The notes under the pieces: model-generated | Told to the model about the DNA's origin: nothing | Database searches by the model: none | Seen by the model: only the letters and a program-made list of their open reading frames with translations | Source of the DNA: Beverwykella pulmonaria | Lineage: Eukaryota > Ascomycota > Dothideomycetes > Pleosporales > Melanommataceae | Assembly: GCA_001599595.1 (NCBI GenBank) | Contig: BCHH01000006.1 | Coordinates: forward strand, 1,746,192-1,810,191 | DNA length: 64,000 nucleotides | Reading direction: 5' to 3' | In this document: positions 31,340 to 43,087 of the stretch, in pieces | Position numbering within the stretch: position 1 is the stretch's first letter | Layout of the letters: each line of letters begins with the position of its first letter | Translations under genes and position numbers: made by a program

Positions 31340-32777
31340 TTTAGGTAGTGTTTATGAGGTCGCGCTTTTGGTGCTTGGGCGGGGTGTGAGAAAAGTCGCG
31401 CGATGGAGCTGTGGCTTGGCGTTAGTGTTGATGCGCACGTGTTGCGGGGTCACCTTTTCCAAGGCGTTGGAAGAGACCACTCCAGAAGCTCGTCATCCCA
31501 CAATCCTCTCATGATCGCTTACGATTTATTGACCACCTGCCATTTGGTCGGCTAAGCTAAGCAGGAATAAGGCGGCACTCCCGAGCCGGTCAGATGCGAG
31601 AGACATGCCGGGGACTTATCGATATTGCCGTATTTGCTCTTTTTCTGCTTTCAAATGAAAGGCCAGCTGTTTGGAAGAGCTGTTGTTGTTCAAACCACTA
31701 AAAATATAGCGGCGCCAGGCTAATCCTTTTACCCTGCTGCTAAAGATACAAAGTTCTTGCAGCGCAGCCCTAGAAAGTTCCTCCAAAGTCCCTAGAAAGG
31801 TCCCTGAATCCTCGCAACGGCGGCAGTGCATGCCCGCTGCAGCTAATCATCATTAATCAATCTGACCGTTGTTGTCGAGCATGGACCAGCACTCGATGCA
31901 CCTGTAATCAGAAAATGTGTTCAGATCAACGCTTGCAAAAGCAATTCCTCTGCCACTGTTTGGTCTTTGAGGTCGTGACTCGGTGTTCGTGATAGGGGCT
32001 CAATGGTGGCACATTGTGGCATGAGGAACGCGAACATCTGTTTCTCATGCAAGCTTGAATTTAGACGGCTGTGGAGCTCGCTTCCGAGCGACAAGCCGTC
32101 GAGTCTTGCCCAAGTTCAGCGGTTGATGCCGCGCGTGCGGTGAACTGCTCCGGATTCGCAGACCGCGGGAGTGCACTCCGCTAGCTGTCTATCGCGCATT
32201 GAGGCCCCTTGGATATGAGACATGGGACGCGAGTGCGAGCCCAGAGGTGCAGGTGTTGTTGTCCCGACAGGCCTCGTGGACTGAGGCTTGGGCTAGCGGC
32301 TTGGCGGGCGCACTCGGCAGCAAGGGATCAAGGCGGCGTTGTGGTGCCGCCGTCGCCTTCCTTGTTCCCAGTCAGCATCAAGTTTGGGTGCACGACCCGC
32401 ATCGCGCAGCGCTTCCCACTTGTACGGCCAGCGAGCTTCCTCACCTCTCTCTCTCCCCCTCTCGCGTCCTTGCTGAGTGCGCAGTGTTGGTGCCCAGATT
32501 GCCCTCAATGTGCCCTTCTTGATTCCCCCGCGTCTCTTCCGTTCTCTGTCGTCGCTCCTTTGTCCGTCTTGCCGCGGCACTTCGCCCGCCTCTTAGCCTG
32601 CTGCATCCCAACGTCACGATACCGGCCGCGCTTTCTCTCTCCATCGCGCATCTCCTACCCTCAACGGACAACGCCTTCTGCCAGACACGGGGCTACGATT
32701 CATTATTTTGGCCTCTTGCTTAATTCTCCCTTCTCTGTTCCAATTTGGCGGCATTTGTCCCTCACGCCGCACCTCAA
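31340..32777. other. Divergent promoter and 5' leader region
   Basis: 1.4 kb between the PDCD5 and SEC2 starts. The SEC2-proximal part (32440-32760) is strongly CT-rich on the + strand, as expected for a promoter and 5' UTR. Open frames here (for example 32209-32859) are Pro/Ser-rich shadows of that bias. Nothing else is supported. Confidence 0.5.
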
Positions 32778-34968
32778 ATGGCCGAGTACGTCCCACAGTA
32801 CCCGTAACTCTAAATACACTGGCAAACAACAACAAACTCTGCCGGCTCCGCAAGACTGACCGCCAAACAGATTCGTCCACTCGGCCCCGTGGGTGCACCC
32901 CGCTGGTGGCCAGTCCTACCTACGCTCCTTGACCCCGACACAAATGAACAAGCACGTCACCAAGTCGATATCTTCGCCCCACTTGGGGAAGAAGCTGTCG
33001 CAACCGCAACTCCTACGCTCCGACAGCGACGACATGAATACCATACCCGACCCTCGATCGGCCACACCCGAGCCCTCCATGTTGCGAAACCATTCCACCA
33101 ACTCCAGCATGCATCCAGATCTGAGCGACGAGGTGGCAACCTTGAGCACGAAGCTGGTAAACGCCATCAACTACCAGACAACCTTGGACGATTCGCTTCA
33201 GCAGACACGGCACGAGCTCGACGCTGCACACGAAAAGCTCGCACGCTTGGAGCACCAGGTCAAAGAACACGAGCAACTGGTGGCCATGGGCCTGCTGGTC
33301 GAGAAGGAGGTCTACAGCAAAATGGAACAGCAGCTCATGAGCGAGCTCCAAGAGGAAAGAAAGAGGAGGATCGAGGCGGAAAAGGCGAAAAGAAAAGTGG
33401 ATGGCGAGGTTGAGGCCTTGACAGCTGCACTGTTCGAAGAAGCCAATGTGATGGTGGCTGCCGCCCGGAGGGAGACGGAAGCTTCTGAGAAGCGGAATGA
33501 GCAGCTTAAGCAGCAGCTTGGCGATACCGAAGTGCTCCAGTTATCGCTCCAAGAGCAACTCCAGGACCTCAAGGCTGTCATGGAGAGGATGAGCTCGGAT
33601 CGAGATGAGAACGAAAGCAATAACACGCTTGCAACCACCACCGCGCCCTCGACTCCCGGCATCACGCCGTCCGACAAGATGACCAAACTCTTCGAAGCCG
33701 CCAACGTGACGCCCAACACGCCCAGCTCCGATGATATCGCCCCGGAGCACCCTCTGCATTTTTCACACCTCATACACCCTGTTTTGCGCTCCGACCTCCT
33801 GTCTTTCAAGGAATTCCAGGAGATGCTCAAGGTCAGCCGTTCTTCTGCACCGCCGAGCCGCGTGTCGAGTGGCAACTACGGCAGCCTCAACGTCCTTGGT
33901 CTCGGTTCTCTCACCAATAATTCCACAAGCTCTCTTCCTTCGATTGGCACGAATTCCCCGCGCGACTCTATATCAGGCCTAGGATTGCCCAATCTCAAGG
34001 ACGAGAAGTTTTACAAGCGGACTCTGGTCGAGGATATTGAGCCCACCCTGCGCCTTGATATCGCTCCCGGTCTTTCATGGATGGCGCGCCGCACTGTCAT
34101 CAACAGCATTTCGGCCGGTTCGCTTGTGGTGGAGCCGCATCCGCCTGTTCCGAAATTCCGTGGTCCAGTGTATCCATGCTCGCTCTGTGGAGAGAGTAGG
34201 ATCGGCGAACAATACACACGAAAGTTCAGGTTCAAGACTTCTGAGAGCGAGGATTCCCAGAAGTATCCTCTGTGTGACTGGTGCCTTGGAAGGATTCGGG
34301 CGACCTGCGATTTCATCGGATTCCTGAGAATGATTGCGGCTGGACATTGGAGAGCAGAGACCGAAGAAGAGAAGAAGACTGCATGGGAGGAGAGTGTGCG
34401 TCTACGAGAGCGTATGTTCTGGACTCGTCTGGGAGGAGGAGTCGTTCCGGCATTCGTCCAGATGAGGGAGAGTCCGCGCAGCCCGACGTTCGCACACGGG
34501 AATGGCAAGGGAGATGCATCGAGGAAGAGCGAGGAAAGTCAGCTATCTGATAAGCCTTTGGATTCGGCCGTCGACATGACCGAGTCAGCCAAAGAACTTG
34601 TCAAGAGCGAGGAGGATCCGTTCCAATCGAAAACAAACGAGAAATCGAAGAGGGTGTCCATCGGGAAGACCGTCATTTCGAACGATGTTACCCCCGTAGA
34701 GACCACGACCCTTGAGGAGGAAAAGAGGATCGAGGAAGAAGCCGAAGCACAACTACAAGATGAAGTGCGAAGGATCGAGGAGCGAGCGGCAGCGCAACTC
34801 CGAAATGAAGCACAAAAGCCTGTGGAAGCCAAGATGGAAAATATCCCAGAGACGAAGATTGAGAAGCAGCAGCACCTTCGATCAATCTCTACCCCAATTT
34901 CGCCATTGACTGCTCCGAGGAAGAAGGACGATCGATTGAGTTTACAGATTCCGGGTGCTTTCGACTAG
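32778..34968 (+). CDS. SEC2: Sec2-type Rab guanine-nucleotide exchange factor
   Basis: Exons 32778-32785 and 32871-34968 (85-nt intron) give 701 residues starting MAE-FVHSAPWVHP. Without the 8-nt first exon, the first in-frame ATG is 32944 (MNKHVTKS), which would also leave the domains intact. Residues about 90-260 form the Sec2/Rabin coiled coil (LSDEVATLSTKLVNAINYQ, LDAAHEKLARLEHQV, EALTAALFEEANVMVAAARR), the part that activates Sec4/Rab8 on secretory vesicles. A fungal C-terminal domain follows, with two CxxC pairs (YPCSLCGESRIGEQY and LCDWCLGRIRATCDFIGFLR, about 430-480), which may bind zinc, then a Glu/Arg-rich coiled tail. It functions in polarised exocytosis at hyphal tips. The tiny first exon is supported by GT..AG, phase and the in-frame GAA it creates. 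Confidence 0.9.
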
Positions 34969-35757
34969 AGCTTTAATAAAGGATTTGGTCTCATCGACGT
35001 TGCATGCTATCTCTGCAACCGGTTTCGGCACTTCAGCCGTGACAGGGCGCAAACATATATCCAACAACACAACATTACAATCGACACTCGCTTAATACTT
35101 GATTTATACATCCATCGGGGGATTTCAATCGTACATATACTTTCGGCTAGAGATGGTATTTTTATCTACGGATTCATGTTGTATCGCGCATTACATTTGG
35201 GTTATTGCATATATAAAAAGGAATAGGTTGGTTTTCTTGTACAGTACGATACCAGGCGTTAATTGTGGGCTTGGGGCTAGCATTTGCCTTTGTCGTTGTC
35301 TTTGTATCGATATCCAGGGAATTGGGTTCACATGGGTTCCATTGGCATCTTTTACGAGGATTGAGATGGCAGGAGGCTTTTGGAATGCCTGTTCGTAGAT
35401 GATCGTGGGCTCGCCTGAGTGCGGCCACTACTGCTGCTACAAGCAGATAATATACACGCTTTACGAGGACGACGATGGATGTTCCCTTGCTTGCCGTGCT
35501 GTGTGCATCAAACCACATCATATCGCGCCCTCCTCAAACATTCCATGATGCTTTTGATACTCTTCCGTGCACAATGATATACCTTGCCGTGAATATAGTT
35601 GGGCGTGCTTTCTCTAGCAATTGGAGTAGACCCATTCTAGCCTAAACCATGCCCTAGCATTATGAAGCCATACCCTCTCGCACAAAACTATGCCACACAA
35701 ATTTCAGTGCAGCAGACCCGTCTCAATAATTGATATTCCTCTTCCTCGCAACCCACT
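34969..35757. other. Convergent intergenic region
   Basis: 789 bp between the SEC2 stop (+) and the LRP1 stop (-). A+T content rises at 35090-35260. It contains only short frames and serves as 3' UTR space. No element was found. Confidence 0.45.
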
Positions 35758-36639
35758 TCACTTCCCCTTCCCCTTCCCTTTCACCTTCTTCGGCAGCCCA
35801 CCTGACAGCAACGCATTGAACGTCTCGCTATGCGTCCGCGGCGCCCTCGTCGGCAGAATTACTTCTTCCTCTTTGTTGTCCGCTGTTCCTGCTAGCTTGG
35901 CGGCTTTTTCGGCTTGTTTGCGCGCTCGTCGGTCGGAACGCCGCTTTTCTTTTGCCGTCATGAAAGGCGTTGTGTTGGGGTCTTGCGCCGGAGCGAGAGT
36001 TGGAGGTGTGGGTTCCGAGGAGATTTTGGGCTTTTTGTGCGAGCGAGAGGGAGAGGGGTTTGTTGGGGGAGTGGAGGTGGAGGGAGAGCCGTAGAGTTCT
36101 GCGTTCTCGGTGTCTATGTCGTTTTCTTCTGCTTCGTTTGCGTCGTTTTCGATTGCGTCGGCGGCGCGCTTTTTGGCTAGACTTTGGAGCTTCTTCTCCT
36201 CCGCCTCTTGATCAAACTTGATATGCTTCCTCTTATCCGCCTCTCTCTCTCTCTCCTTGCGCTCCCGGTCAAACCTCTCATTACCACTCAGTCCATGCCT
36301 AATAAATCTCGCCGCAGCTTCTTTATCAATCCTTGTCTTCGGCTCGGGGGGTCCGGTCTCTGCGTCTTTGATCTTTCCGAAGTAGGATTTTAATCGAGAT
36401 AGTTCTTGGAATATAGGGTGGGTTTTGGCGGAGACGCCAGAGGTTAGCAAAGAGGAGAAGAGGAGGGATTCGATGGCGTAGGCAGAGAGGACGTGCAGTT
36501 TTGCTTTGTCGAGGAGCGGGAGTGTTGAGGAGACGCTGGGTAAAGGTTTGGAGAGGAGTGGGTGGAGGGCCGTCTCGAGGTCGTCTATGTTAGCTTCGAG
36601 GTCTTCGATGAATTCGGGGAGGTCGGTGGCGGGGTCCAT
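35758..36639 (-). CDS. LRP1: Exosome cofactor Lrp1/Rrp47 (C1D, Sas10 family)
   Basis: A single 293-residue frame. The N-terminal Sas10/Utp3/C1D helical domain (about 1-110) shows LPEFIEDLEANIDDLETALHPLL, KLHVLSAYAIESLLFSSLLTSGV and HPIFQELSRLKSYFGKIKDAE. C1D/Rrp47 binds Rrp6 and the nuclear exosome and takes part in 3'-end processing of snoRNA/rRNA and RNA surveillance. The C-terminal half is charged and disordered, with KAAARFIRHGL, a K/R/E-rich helix and a KKVKGKGKGK tail, as in Rrp47 homologues that use a Lys-rich C-terminus to bind RNA. It is divergent from a ketopantoate-reductase-like gene; the start codons are 188 bp apart. Confidence 0.9.
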   Translation of the reverse strand: MDPATDLPEFIEDLEANIDDLETALHPLLSKPLPSVSSTLPLLDKAKLHVLSAYAIESLLFSSLLTSGVSAKTHPIFQELSRLKSYFGKIKDAETGPPEPKTRIDKEAAARFIRHGLSGNERFDRERKEREREADKRKHIKFDQEAEEKKLQSLAKKRAADAIENDANEAEENDIDTENAELYGSPSTSTPPTNPSPSRSHKKPKISSEPTPPTLAPAQDPNTTPFMTAKEKRRSDRRARKQAEKAAKLAGTADNKEEEVILPTRAPRTHSETFNALLSGGLPKKVKGKGKGK

Positions 36640-36827
36640 GGTTGCGGGGGTGTTTCAATGTGTTGTTGTGGGAGATGTTTGAGAAAAGTTGTTGCTTTGA
36701 AGGTGCGGGCCAAGCGTTGATCCGGCGCCGAAATCGTGGATTTGCGACGACGTCAATAATTGGATTGGGGCGTCACCCACACGATTTTTTTCAATCACTC
36801 TCAGTATTTGCTGTAATTACCTAGTGG

Positions 36828-38531
36828 ATGCCTTTACACATGTGACATAGAACACCCTACTTCACCCTGTCTCCCCTCTCGCCCTCACATTACCTTCCCA
36901 GGCTTCGGCCGCGGATACTGCACATAGAACCTCGATGCGCTTTCGGTAGCAAAAGTGCGGGCCGGGTGGCCTATTTTCAGACTGGGGGATTGCTGAAGAG
37001 TTGGGTTGGGGAAGAGAAGAGGGAACCGCAGGCAAGCCAAGGGAAAGAGTCTGTACCCTATACCAAACGCAACGCTTCCACAACGCTAACAAGAAGCAGT
37101 ACAGAACAAGACGAACCTGATAACCCTTTTGCGTCAAAAAACCCTTTCTCAACTCCACGTGCTGTCTCTAACTTTTACCGCACGCAACCCGTCTACGACC
37201 GACGAATACATGTCTTAGGCCTGGGGAACGTGGGCTGCTTCATCGCCCACTCTTTACGTGGGATCCCGAATCCACCGCCCATAACGCTAATTTTCCACCG
37301 CTGGAACGAATTGAACGAGTGGAACGCTTCGCCCAAAAAGCTACAAGTGATCACGGAAGGGGATCCGGAGAAGCGAGAGGGATTTGATGCAGAGCTTGCA
37401 TTTCTGCGGCACCGCTTTCATGGGAAAGAGGTTGAGTACCGAAGTAGCAGTACTAGTACTGGAGATTCATTTCCTGAGACGAATTCTAGTTCTCAGAGTG
37501 CGGAGTCTCCTCGTATACACCAGGGAGAATCGACGGAACCGATCAATTCGCTCATCTTGTGCACGAAGACGCCACGTGTTTTGCAGGCGCTTTCTGCAGT
37601 CAAGCATAGACTTCACAAAGAATCTGTGATTCTGTTCCTGCAGAATGGAATGGGTACCGTGGAAGAAGTGGACAGGGAGATCTTTCCAGACCCGGAGTCT
37701 CGGCCGCATTACATGCTTGGGATAAACTCTCATAGCCTTCGAATCAGCCATGAGGTGCCTTTCACGACTGTTCATGCCGGATTTGGGACTATTGCACTTG
37801 GGATCCTACCACATGAACGTATCCGGCCATCTGCACCATATGCGCCAACAACCAAGTTCTCCGCGAGAGACCCAATACCTGTGACGCCAGTTCATCCCGC
37901 AGACCCTAGCCCAGACTCGCTGGCTCCGCAAAACACCCACTTCAAATGGACACCGAATCACCGTTATCTGCTCCGCACACTTCTCCGTGCCCCGGTCCTC
38001 TGCGCTACCGCCTTCTCCCCGCCCGACCTCCTCCAACTCCAGCTCGAAAAGCTCGCCGTAAACTGCATTATCAGCCCTCTCACCGTCATGCTAGACGCCC
38101 GTAACGGCGCCATCCTCTACAACTACGCCCTAACCCGATGCATACGACTGCTCCTCTCCGAAATCAGCCTCGTCATCCGCTCCCTCCCCGAACTACAACA
38201 CATTCCAAACGTGGAGCAGCGCTTTGACCCTGGCCGCTTAGAAAGTATGGTCGTAAGCGTGGCACACAAGACGAAGAACAATATCTCGGATATGCTGGCA
38301 GATGTAAGGGCAGGCAGACAGTCGGAGATTGATTATATCAACGGGTGGATTGTGAAGAAGGGCGAGGAACAAGGGGTGAGATGTTTGATGAATTATATGT
38401 TGATGAATCTCGTGAAGGGGAAAAAGAACATGATTGAGATGGAAATTGGAGAGGGGACCCCATTTGTGGGTGGAAATGTGGGAGAGGGCGGGATTAACAT
38501 CAAGGGAGGCATGGGAGAGACGAGGGAGTGA
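36828..38531 (+). CDS. Ketopantoate-reductase-like (ApbA/PanE) protein, mitochondrial
   Basis: Exons 36828-36841 and 36902-38531 give 547 residues. The long frame is open to the left of its conserved part but has no ATG; a 14-nt first exon (ATGCCTTTACACAT, then GTGACA...TTCCCAG) supplies the start, with AT|G split by the intron to give MPLHM-LRPRILHIEPRC, an Arg-rich, presequence-like N-terminus. The donor is not ideal, so the first exon is inferred. The NAD(P)-binding domain starts at RIHVLGLGNVGCFIAHSLRG (about residue 105). Further features are LILCTKTPRVLQALSAV, ILFLQNGMG, HAGFGTIALG, and the C-terminal helical domain KLAVNCIISPLTVMLDARNG. The family catalyses ketopantoate to pantoate in pantothenate synthesis, but ascomycete paralogues also include mitochondrial Cbs2-like factors. 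The length is greater than bacterial PanE (about 300) owing to insertions near 160-190 and 310-340. Confidence 0.83.
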
Positions 38532-38946
38532 GTGTCTGTATGTTCTGTTATGTATCAGTAGTAAGCCTCGTGCATTTCTTAGGCCGTGTATATGCTCTCC
38601 GGTCATTCCAATACGCTCAATAGCCTCGAAACCCATAGAGCGAAGAATGAAGCACATGTATCGAAACTCTAGATCACACCTGCAAACAAGTTGATATCCC
38701 CCAAGGTTTAGCATGCTTCAATTCATTTATTAACTGCTGCCGTCCAGTAAAATCTCGTGCTCACCTCACGGGCTTTTTCCGCACACCTCGGTCCGCTCCA
38801 CCTCCGACCTCCCGCCGATCCTTCTCGAACTTTAAGCTCTCTTCTTCCACCACTTCACCGCCCACCTTTCAACCTTGAAAAACACTCGCTCACATCACCG
38901 CACAACCACTCAATTCCCCAACACCAATCTCTCCAACTCATCAACA
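38532..38946. other. Short intergenic, promoter of MIX17
   Basis: 415 bp. The CT-rich and CAA/CACA-rich stretch at 38757-38945 immediately precedes the MIX17 ATG. No other element was noted. Confidence 0.45.
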
Positions 38947-39593
38947 ATGGCTCGTCAACGAGGAGGCGCCGCCCCCCGCCGCCCAACCGCCGCCCCAGCA
39001 CGCAAACCCGCCGCGCCCGTCCCAGCACCACAGCGCCACTCATCAACCGCCGCTGCACCACCACCACCACCTGCTCAGGCACCTCCTCAGCAACAGCAGG
39101 CCGGGAGCCAGGGCCCTGGTTTGTTCGGACAGATGGCTAGCACGGCTGCGTAAGTTCTTTCATTTATTTTACTTGACAGAGAGGGATGGTGGAGGGGGAG
39201 GTGGAGATGGAGATGTGGATTGCCACATCCCCATCGCATCTTCACCACCTGCCTCCGTTTCCCCCACCAAACCCAATTTTCAAACCACATCATCAAACTA
39301 ACGCTTCCCCCAGCGGCGTAGCAGTGGGCTCCACCATCGGCCACGCGCTCGGCGGCATGTTCAGCGGCTCTTCCTCCTCCTCAGACGCCTCCGCCGCCCC
39401 AAGCGCGCAAAACACCGACTTCGCACAGCAGCATCAACAGACAAACTACTCGCAGGAGACGGCCGGTGGTGCGTGCCAGGCTGACGTGCAGAACTTCCGG
39501 AAGTGCATGGACGACAACCAGGGCAGCTTGAGCATTTGTGGGTGGTATCTGGATCAGCTCAAGGCGTGTCAGGCGGCCGCGGGCCAGTACTAG
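38947..39593 (+). CDS. MIX17: Mix17-type twin CX9C mitochondrial protein (CHCHD2/10 homologue)
   Basis: Exons 38947-39149 and 39314-39593 give 160 residues. The N-terminus is basic and Pro/Ala/Gln-rich (MARQRGGAAPRRPTAAPARK). A Gly-rich hydrophobic stretch (GVAVGSTIGHALGGMFSGSS) follows, and the C-terminal CHCH domain has two exact CX9C motifs (C-QADVQNFRK-C and C-GWYLDQLKA-C). Such proteins are imported into the mitochondrial intermembrane space through the Mia40 disulfide relay. The intron falls after residue 67, just before the Gly-rich segment, and splits an Ala codon. The length fits the family. The gene lies on the same strand as, and 415 bp from, the preceding mitochondrial-type gene. 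Confidence 0.93.
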
Positions 39594-40218
39594 GGATATG
39601 ATAGGGCTGGGGATTGAGACTTGAGGGGTGAAGCAAAATGTGAATGGCGGACTAGACGATGGGAAAAATCTGCATCTGCATCTGCATCTGCATCTGTATT
39701 CTGGGTCGATTCGATTGGACGGAAACTTTCAAGTGGTTACTATTCTACTGTATAGTATCGAGAATTGCATCCGAATCACCACTTTCCATCCTCTCTCACT
39801 TATCCTGGAGTATCGCAGAGTGTTAGATATGGGGCGAGGATGAACTTTGTCCTTTTGGGTTTTAATTGTAATCCCAGAAGGAATTCTGTGCCGGATCTTG
39901 GAAGCGTTCGCTCCAAGAGAACAGCGTGTAATGTAATTCCTAACCCCTCCGAAACTCCCGTTTTTCACCCGTCATCTCCTGCCATCAAAACGCAAGCTCC
40001 AAAGACGCAAGTCAGGGCCATCTTTACGTTATCTCAGTATCCCCGCTAAGACAGGATATGTTCATCTCTCACTCCCCATATCCGCTATCCAGCTCGTCGA
40101 ACCCTTCCCCCGCCGGGCTAATTACACCCGCACACTCAAGTAACTCGGAGTCGACCGTAGTGTCCACAAAAGAACCCTTCGGTCCGTGATGCTGCGGCTC
40201 CCAGTTCTCCTAGTATTC
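39594..40218. other. Convergent intergenic with (TGCATC)n tract
   Basis: 625 bp between the convergent stops of MIX17 and the Arb2-domain gene. A hexamer tract with four full TGCATC units lies at 39671-39694. The rest shows no feature. Confidence 0.6.
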
Positions 40219-42055
40219 CTACGCCTCGCCTGCCTTCAGCTCTCCCGTTGCCAATGCTTTCTTTTGAAGCTCCTCCAGCTCCCGCTCCTTTTTAACGATT
40301 CGCCTCTCGAGACCCTCTCTACCCTTTTGCAGCTCAGAGTTGTCCTTGGGAATGGCGTCCAGAGAGGCCTTCATATCTGCAATGCACTGCTTGTGGTCGT
40401 CGACTGCTTGCTGTTCTGGCGACATCTCGGCACGGAAGATGGGCTGAAAGGCTGCGTCCGCGGAGTGCTGGAAGTTAGCAGTCAGTGGTGTCAGTGGATT
40501 ATCGATTGTTGGCACTGGGACGTCCAGGTTGAAGGGTGGGTTACAGTATTCTGAGGGGTTCTGCGCGACTTCTTCAAAGAAGTCGAGAATGGCGTGTTGC
40601 ACAGCGGTATCAGTGAACACGCATTCGCCAAAAGAGCTTTCACCGCCTCCAAAGCCCACACAAATCGGCTCGTACTCATAGGCAAAGTCCGTTGAGTTGG
40701 GCTCGGGCTTGGAGTTTTGCGGCGTGAAGGCCAATTTCAAGCGTTTGAGGAAACTAGCAACAGCGGATACTGATCCTGAGGTGGATACAGTGTCCAGCCA
40801 GTTGACTTTAGTATGGACTTCCGTCTCACGAGTGGGTACTTCGATCTGAGCAGTGTAGTCGACCGGAATTTCAATACACTTACGTGCATCTGTACAATCC
40901 GAGACCTTCCACTGTCGGGCTCTCTGGTGAAGAAATGCTTTGAGATATGGATCGTTGATTCGATTGGCGTCCTCGACAGAATTGACGGCCGCTATAGCCG
41001 TAATCCGAGAACCATGCTTGTCCACTAAAGTCGATGTTAGCATGGCTAGTCTGGTGGAAGACATTCCAAAATCTTACAATCGTTTCCGAGAACGGTTAGC
41101 AAGTGCACTGCACCGTTCTCGATTGCAACAACATAGATCTCCGCATCAGCAGCCACGAAATCCGTGTTGTAAATCACCTTGTCGAAGACAGTGTTGATGT
41201 GGTCTTCTGGAGTGCGATGACCGTCGACCAAATTTTCCGTCTCGTGGATCCTAACTACTTCGTGGCAGATGGATTTCTTGGGCTTGGCCATCCAGGAACG
41301 CGTAGACAAGGCCTCATTGGTCTTGTGCGAGTACAGCAACTGACCTGCGTTCATGACGACCAGACCGGGGGTCTCTTTCTTCTTGTCTTCAACCTCAGCA
41401 CCATCCTTGAAGATATCAACGCCGTCTTTGGCCTCGGTAGAGCGATGGATAATCTCCTTTGTGAAGTTGATGACGGATCCGCCGTTGAGCCCAAGCTCCC
41501 GCTGCAGCTGTCGATACGCTAATATGCCCAAGTCTTGTTGGTTGTCGTTGATAAGCACAATGACGCGCTTTCGAGTCTTGAGGATGTCAGCTGGTGGCGC
41601 AAGAATCGGGATATGTGGTTCGTTATCGGGCTTGGTATTGCTAAGGGTCGGAAGAAAGACCTTCTCGATGCCGAGAGCAGATAGACGCTTGAAGACTTCT
41701 TGACGCTGACAGGCTAGAGACTCGTTATTTTCTACGACTCCAAAATATGACAGGCACTAGGCGTCACTCACTCTGCATTGCCTCCCTGTGAACTTCATTG
41801 TGACGTTCGCTGTTGGTAATGTTGTACTGAAAGTCTTGGTCCGGGTACTCAATCATGCGGATTTGCCCCGCCTCGTTGATGAAGAATCTGAGAAGAGATT
41901 AATTATACTAGAGCAGTCATGGAAAGCGTTGACACGAGAGAGACGTGAGGAGAGAACCCAACTTGACACCGATGACAATAGCCTTACCCTAATTTCTTCA
42001 GGTCTGCTGGGTATGAGGGATCAGGCGGCAGGCCTTGCTCGACGCGTCGGAACAT
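40219..42055 (-). CDS. Arb2-domain protein
   Basis: Exons (minus): 41988-42055, 41772-41887, 41078-41713, 40219-41024, giving 541 residues. The N-terminal part matches the fungal Arb2 domain: MFRRVEQGLPPDPSYPADLKKLGFFINE, IEYPDQDFQYNITNSERHNEVHREAMQ, KRVIVLINDNQQDLGILAYR, GSVINFTKEI, and VVIHE/DAEIYVVAIENGAVHLL, an alpha/beta-hydrolase-like fold. In S. pombe, Arb2 is a subunit of the Argonaute chaperone complex (ARC) in RNAi; the same domain is fused to Clr3/Hda1-type deacetylases. The C-terminal third contains FVGFGGGESSFGECVFTDTAV-like text and ends in a charged coiled coil (LERRIVKKERELEELQKKAL). The acceptor of exon 3 (CTCTAG|CC) is the least certain boundary. It is not a deacetylase by itself: no HDAC domain is seen. 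Confidence 0.82.
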
Positions 42056-42540
42056 GGTAGTGGTTTGTATCTCGAGTCTTAGTATTGATTGGGCTACGGT
42101 TTAGTCGTTGGGGGGGCGTATTGGTGCGTTGTCGTTGGTCGTTAGTGACGAGATTGGCTAGTTGTTCGGTGACGAAGGTGGGAGGTTCAAGGTGAAGTTT
42201 GTTTACCTGCCAAACGCCGTTTATAGCACCTGCTTACCTTAATAGCGGTGAGAATCCCGAATGAGAGGGTAGTAAACTTTTCAAGCGACAAGGTAGAGGT
42301 GAACTCAAACCTGCTGTAATGTATGAGCCTGGAGCACTTCTGTCCTAGATCCACAAAGTGTTCGCTCGAAGTAAACGATGCAAGGAGAGATATGCGATTG
42401 GGTGTTCAGGATTCAGTATTCTAATACGCCAGTATGTACATCCTCCATTAACGCCGTCCAATGCCATGTTACTCGTTTCTTGTTATACACATCATGAGCA
42501 GCGTACTATGCCCGCAGGTATCTCTCACTCCAACCTTGGT
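42056..42540. other. Intergenic between tandem minus-strand genes
   Basis: 485 bp between the start of the Arb2-domain gene and the stop of the uS14m gene. It is the promoter region of the former. No other signal is recognised. Confidence 0.4.
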
Positions 42541-43087
42541 CTACCAACTAGCCTTCTTCACACCAGGGAGATTTCCGGCGAGCGCATTCAATCGGAATTG
42601 GTACTAAACAGTAAGTTTTGTCAACACAATACTTCCTCGGAGGAGGGGCTTTCGAGTAGGGTGATCGTTCAGCCTCCCCGAGACTCAGAGGGCCATTTGG
42701 GGCGAGAGACATACCCTTCCTAGCCTGAAGTCACTGAAGATACCTCTGCCCTTGCCTCCCATTATACATCTGTTCTTGACCTGCGTGTATCGGGTGTAGC
42801 AGTGCATTTGCGCCAGCTGGATTTGGGCCTGCGCGCGAACGCGCTGAGGGAGGGTGGTATTGCGGATAAGGTACCGGAGAGCTTGCCTGAAGCACAAGAT
42901 CGTGTTAGATGGATCGTCGCACGAATGGGTCGGCCAGCATGCCATCAATGATGTAATGCTGCGAAAGGATGGTTGTGTACCTCTCTGGCTCGTTTGCGGC
43001 GAAGACTTTCCGCTTCGTGTGGTCGCGAATGTTACGGATATTTATATAGCATCCAATGTCGAGCTTTTTTGCGCGGAATTGAGACAT
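42541..43087 (-). CDS. MRP2: Mitochondrial small-subunit ribosomal protein uS14m
   Basis: Exons (minus): 42981-43087, 42715-42886, 42541-42603, giving 113 residues. Exon 1 is MSQFRAKKLDIGCYINIRN and IRDHTKRKVFAANEPER. Exon 2 is QALRYLIRNTTLPQRVRAQA, QLAQMHCYTRYTQVKNRCI and MGGKGRGIFSDFRLGR. Exon 3 is YQFRLNALAGNLPGVKKASW and a stop. This is the S14 family pattern (TRxxxRCxxxGKxRGxxxxFxLxRxxFR), with the final KKASW typical of S14. It is a component of the mitochondrial 30S-like head. All junctions are GT..AG and phase-consistent, and the length matches yeast Mrp2 (115). It is divergent from the UFL1-like gene, with starts 390 bp apart. Confidence 0.95.

Noticed and set aside
39671..39694. Regular TGCATC repeats considered as a CRISPR-like or structured array
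   Set aside because: Plain hexamer microsatellite without spacers.
40219..42055. Arb2-domain gene considered as a class II histone deacetylase
   Set aside because: Only the Arb2-type region is present; no deacetylase catalytic motifs are found in any exon.
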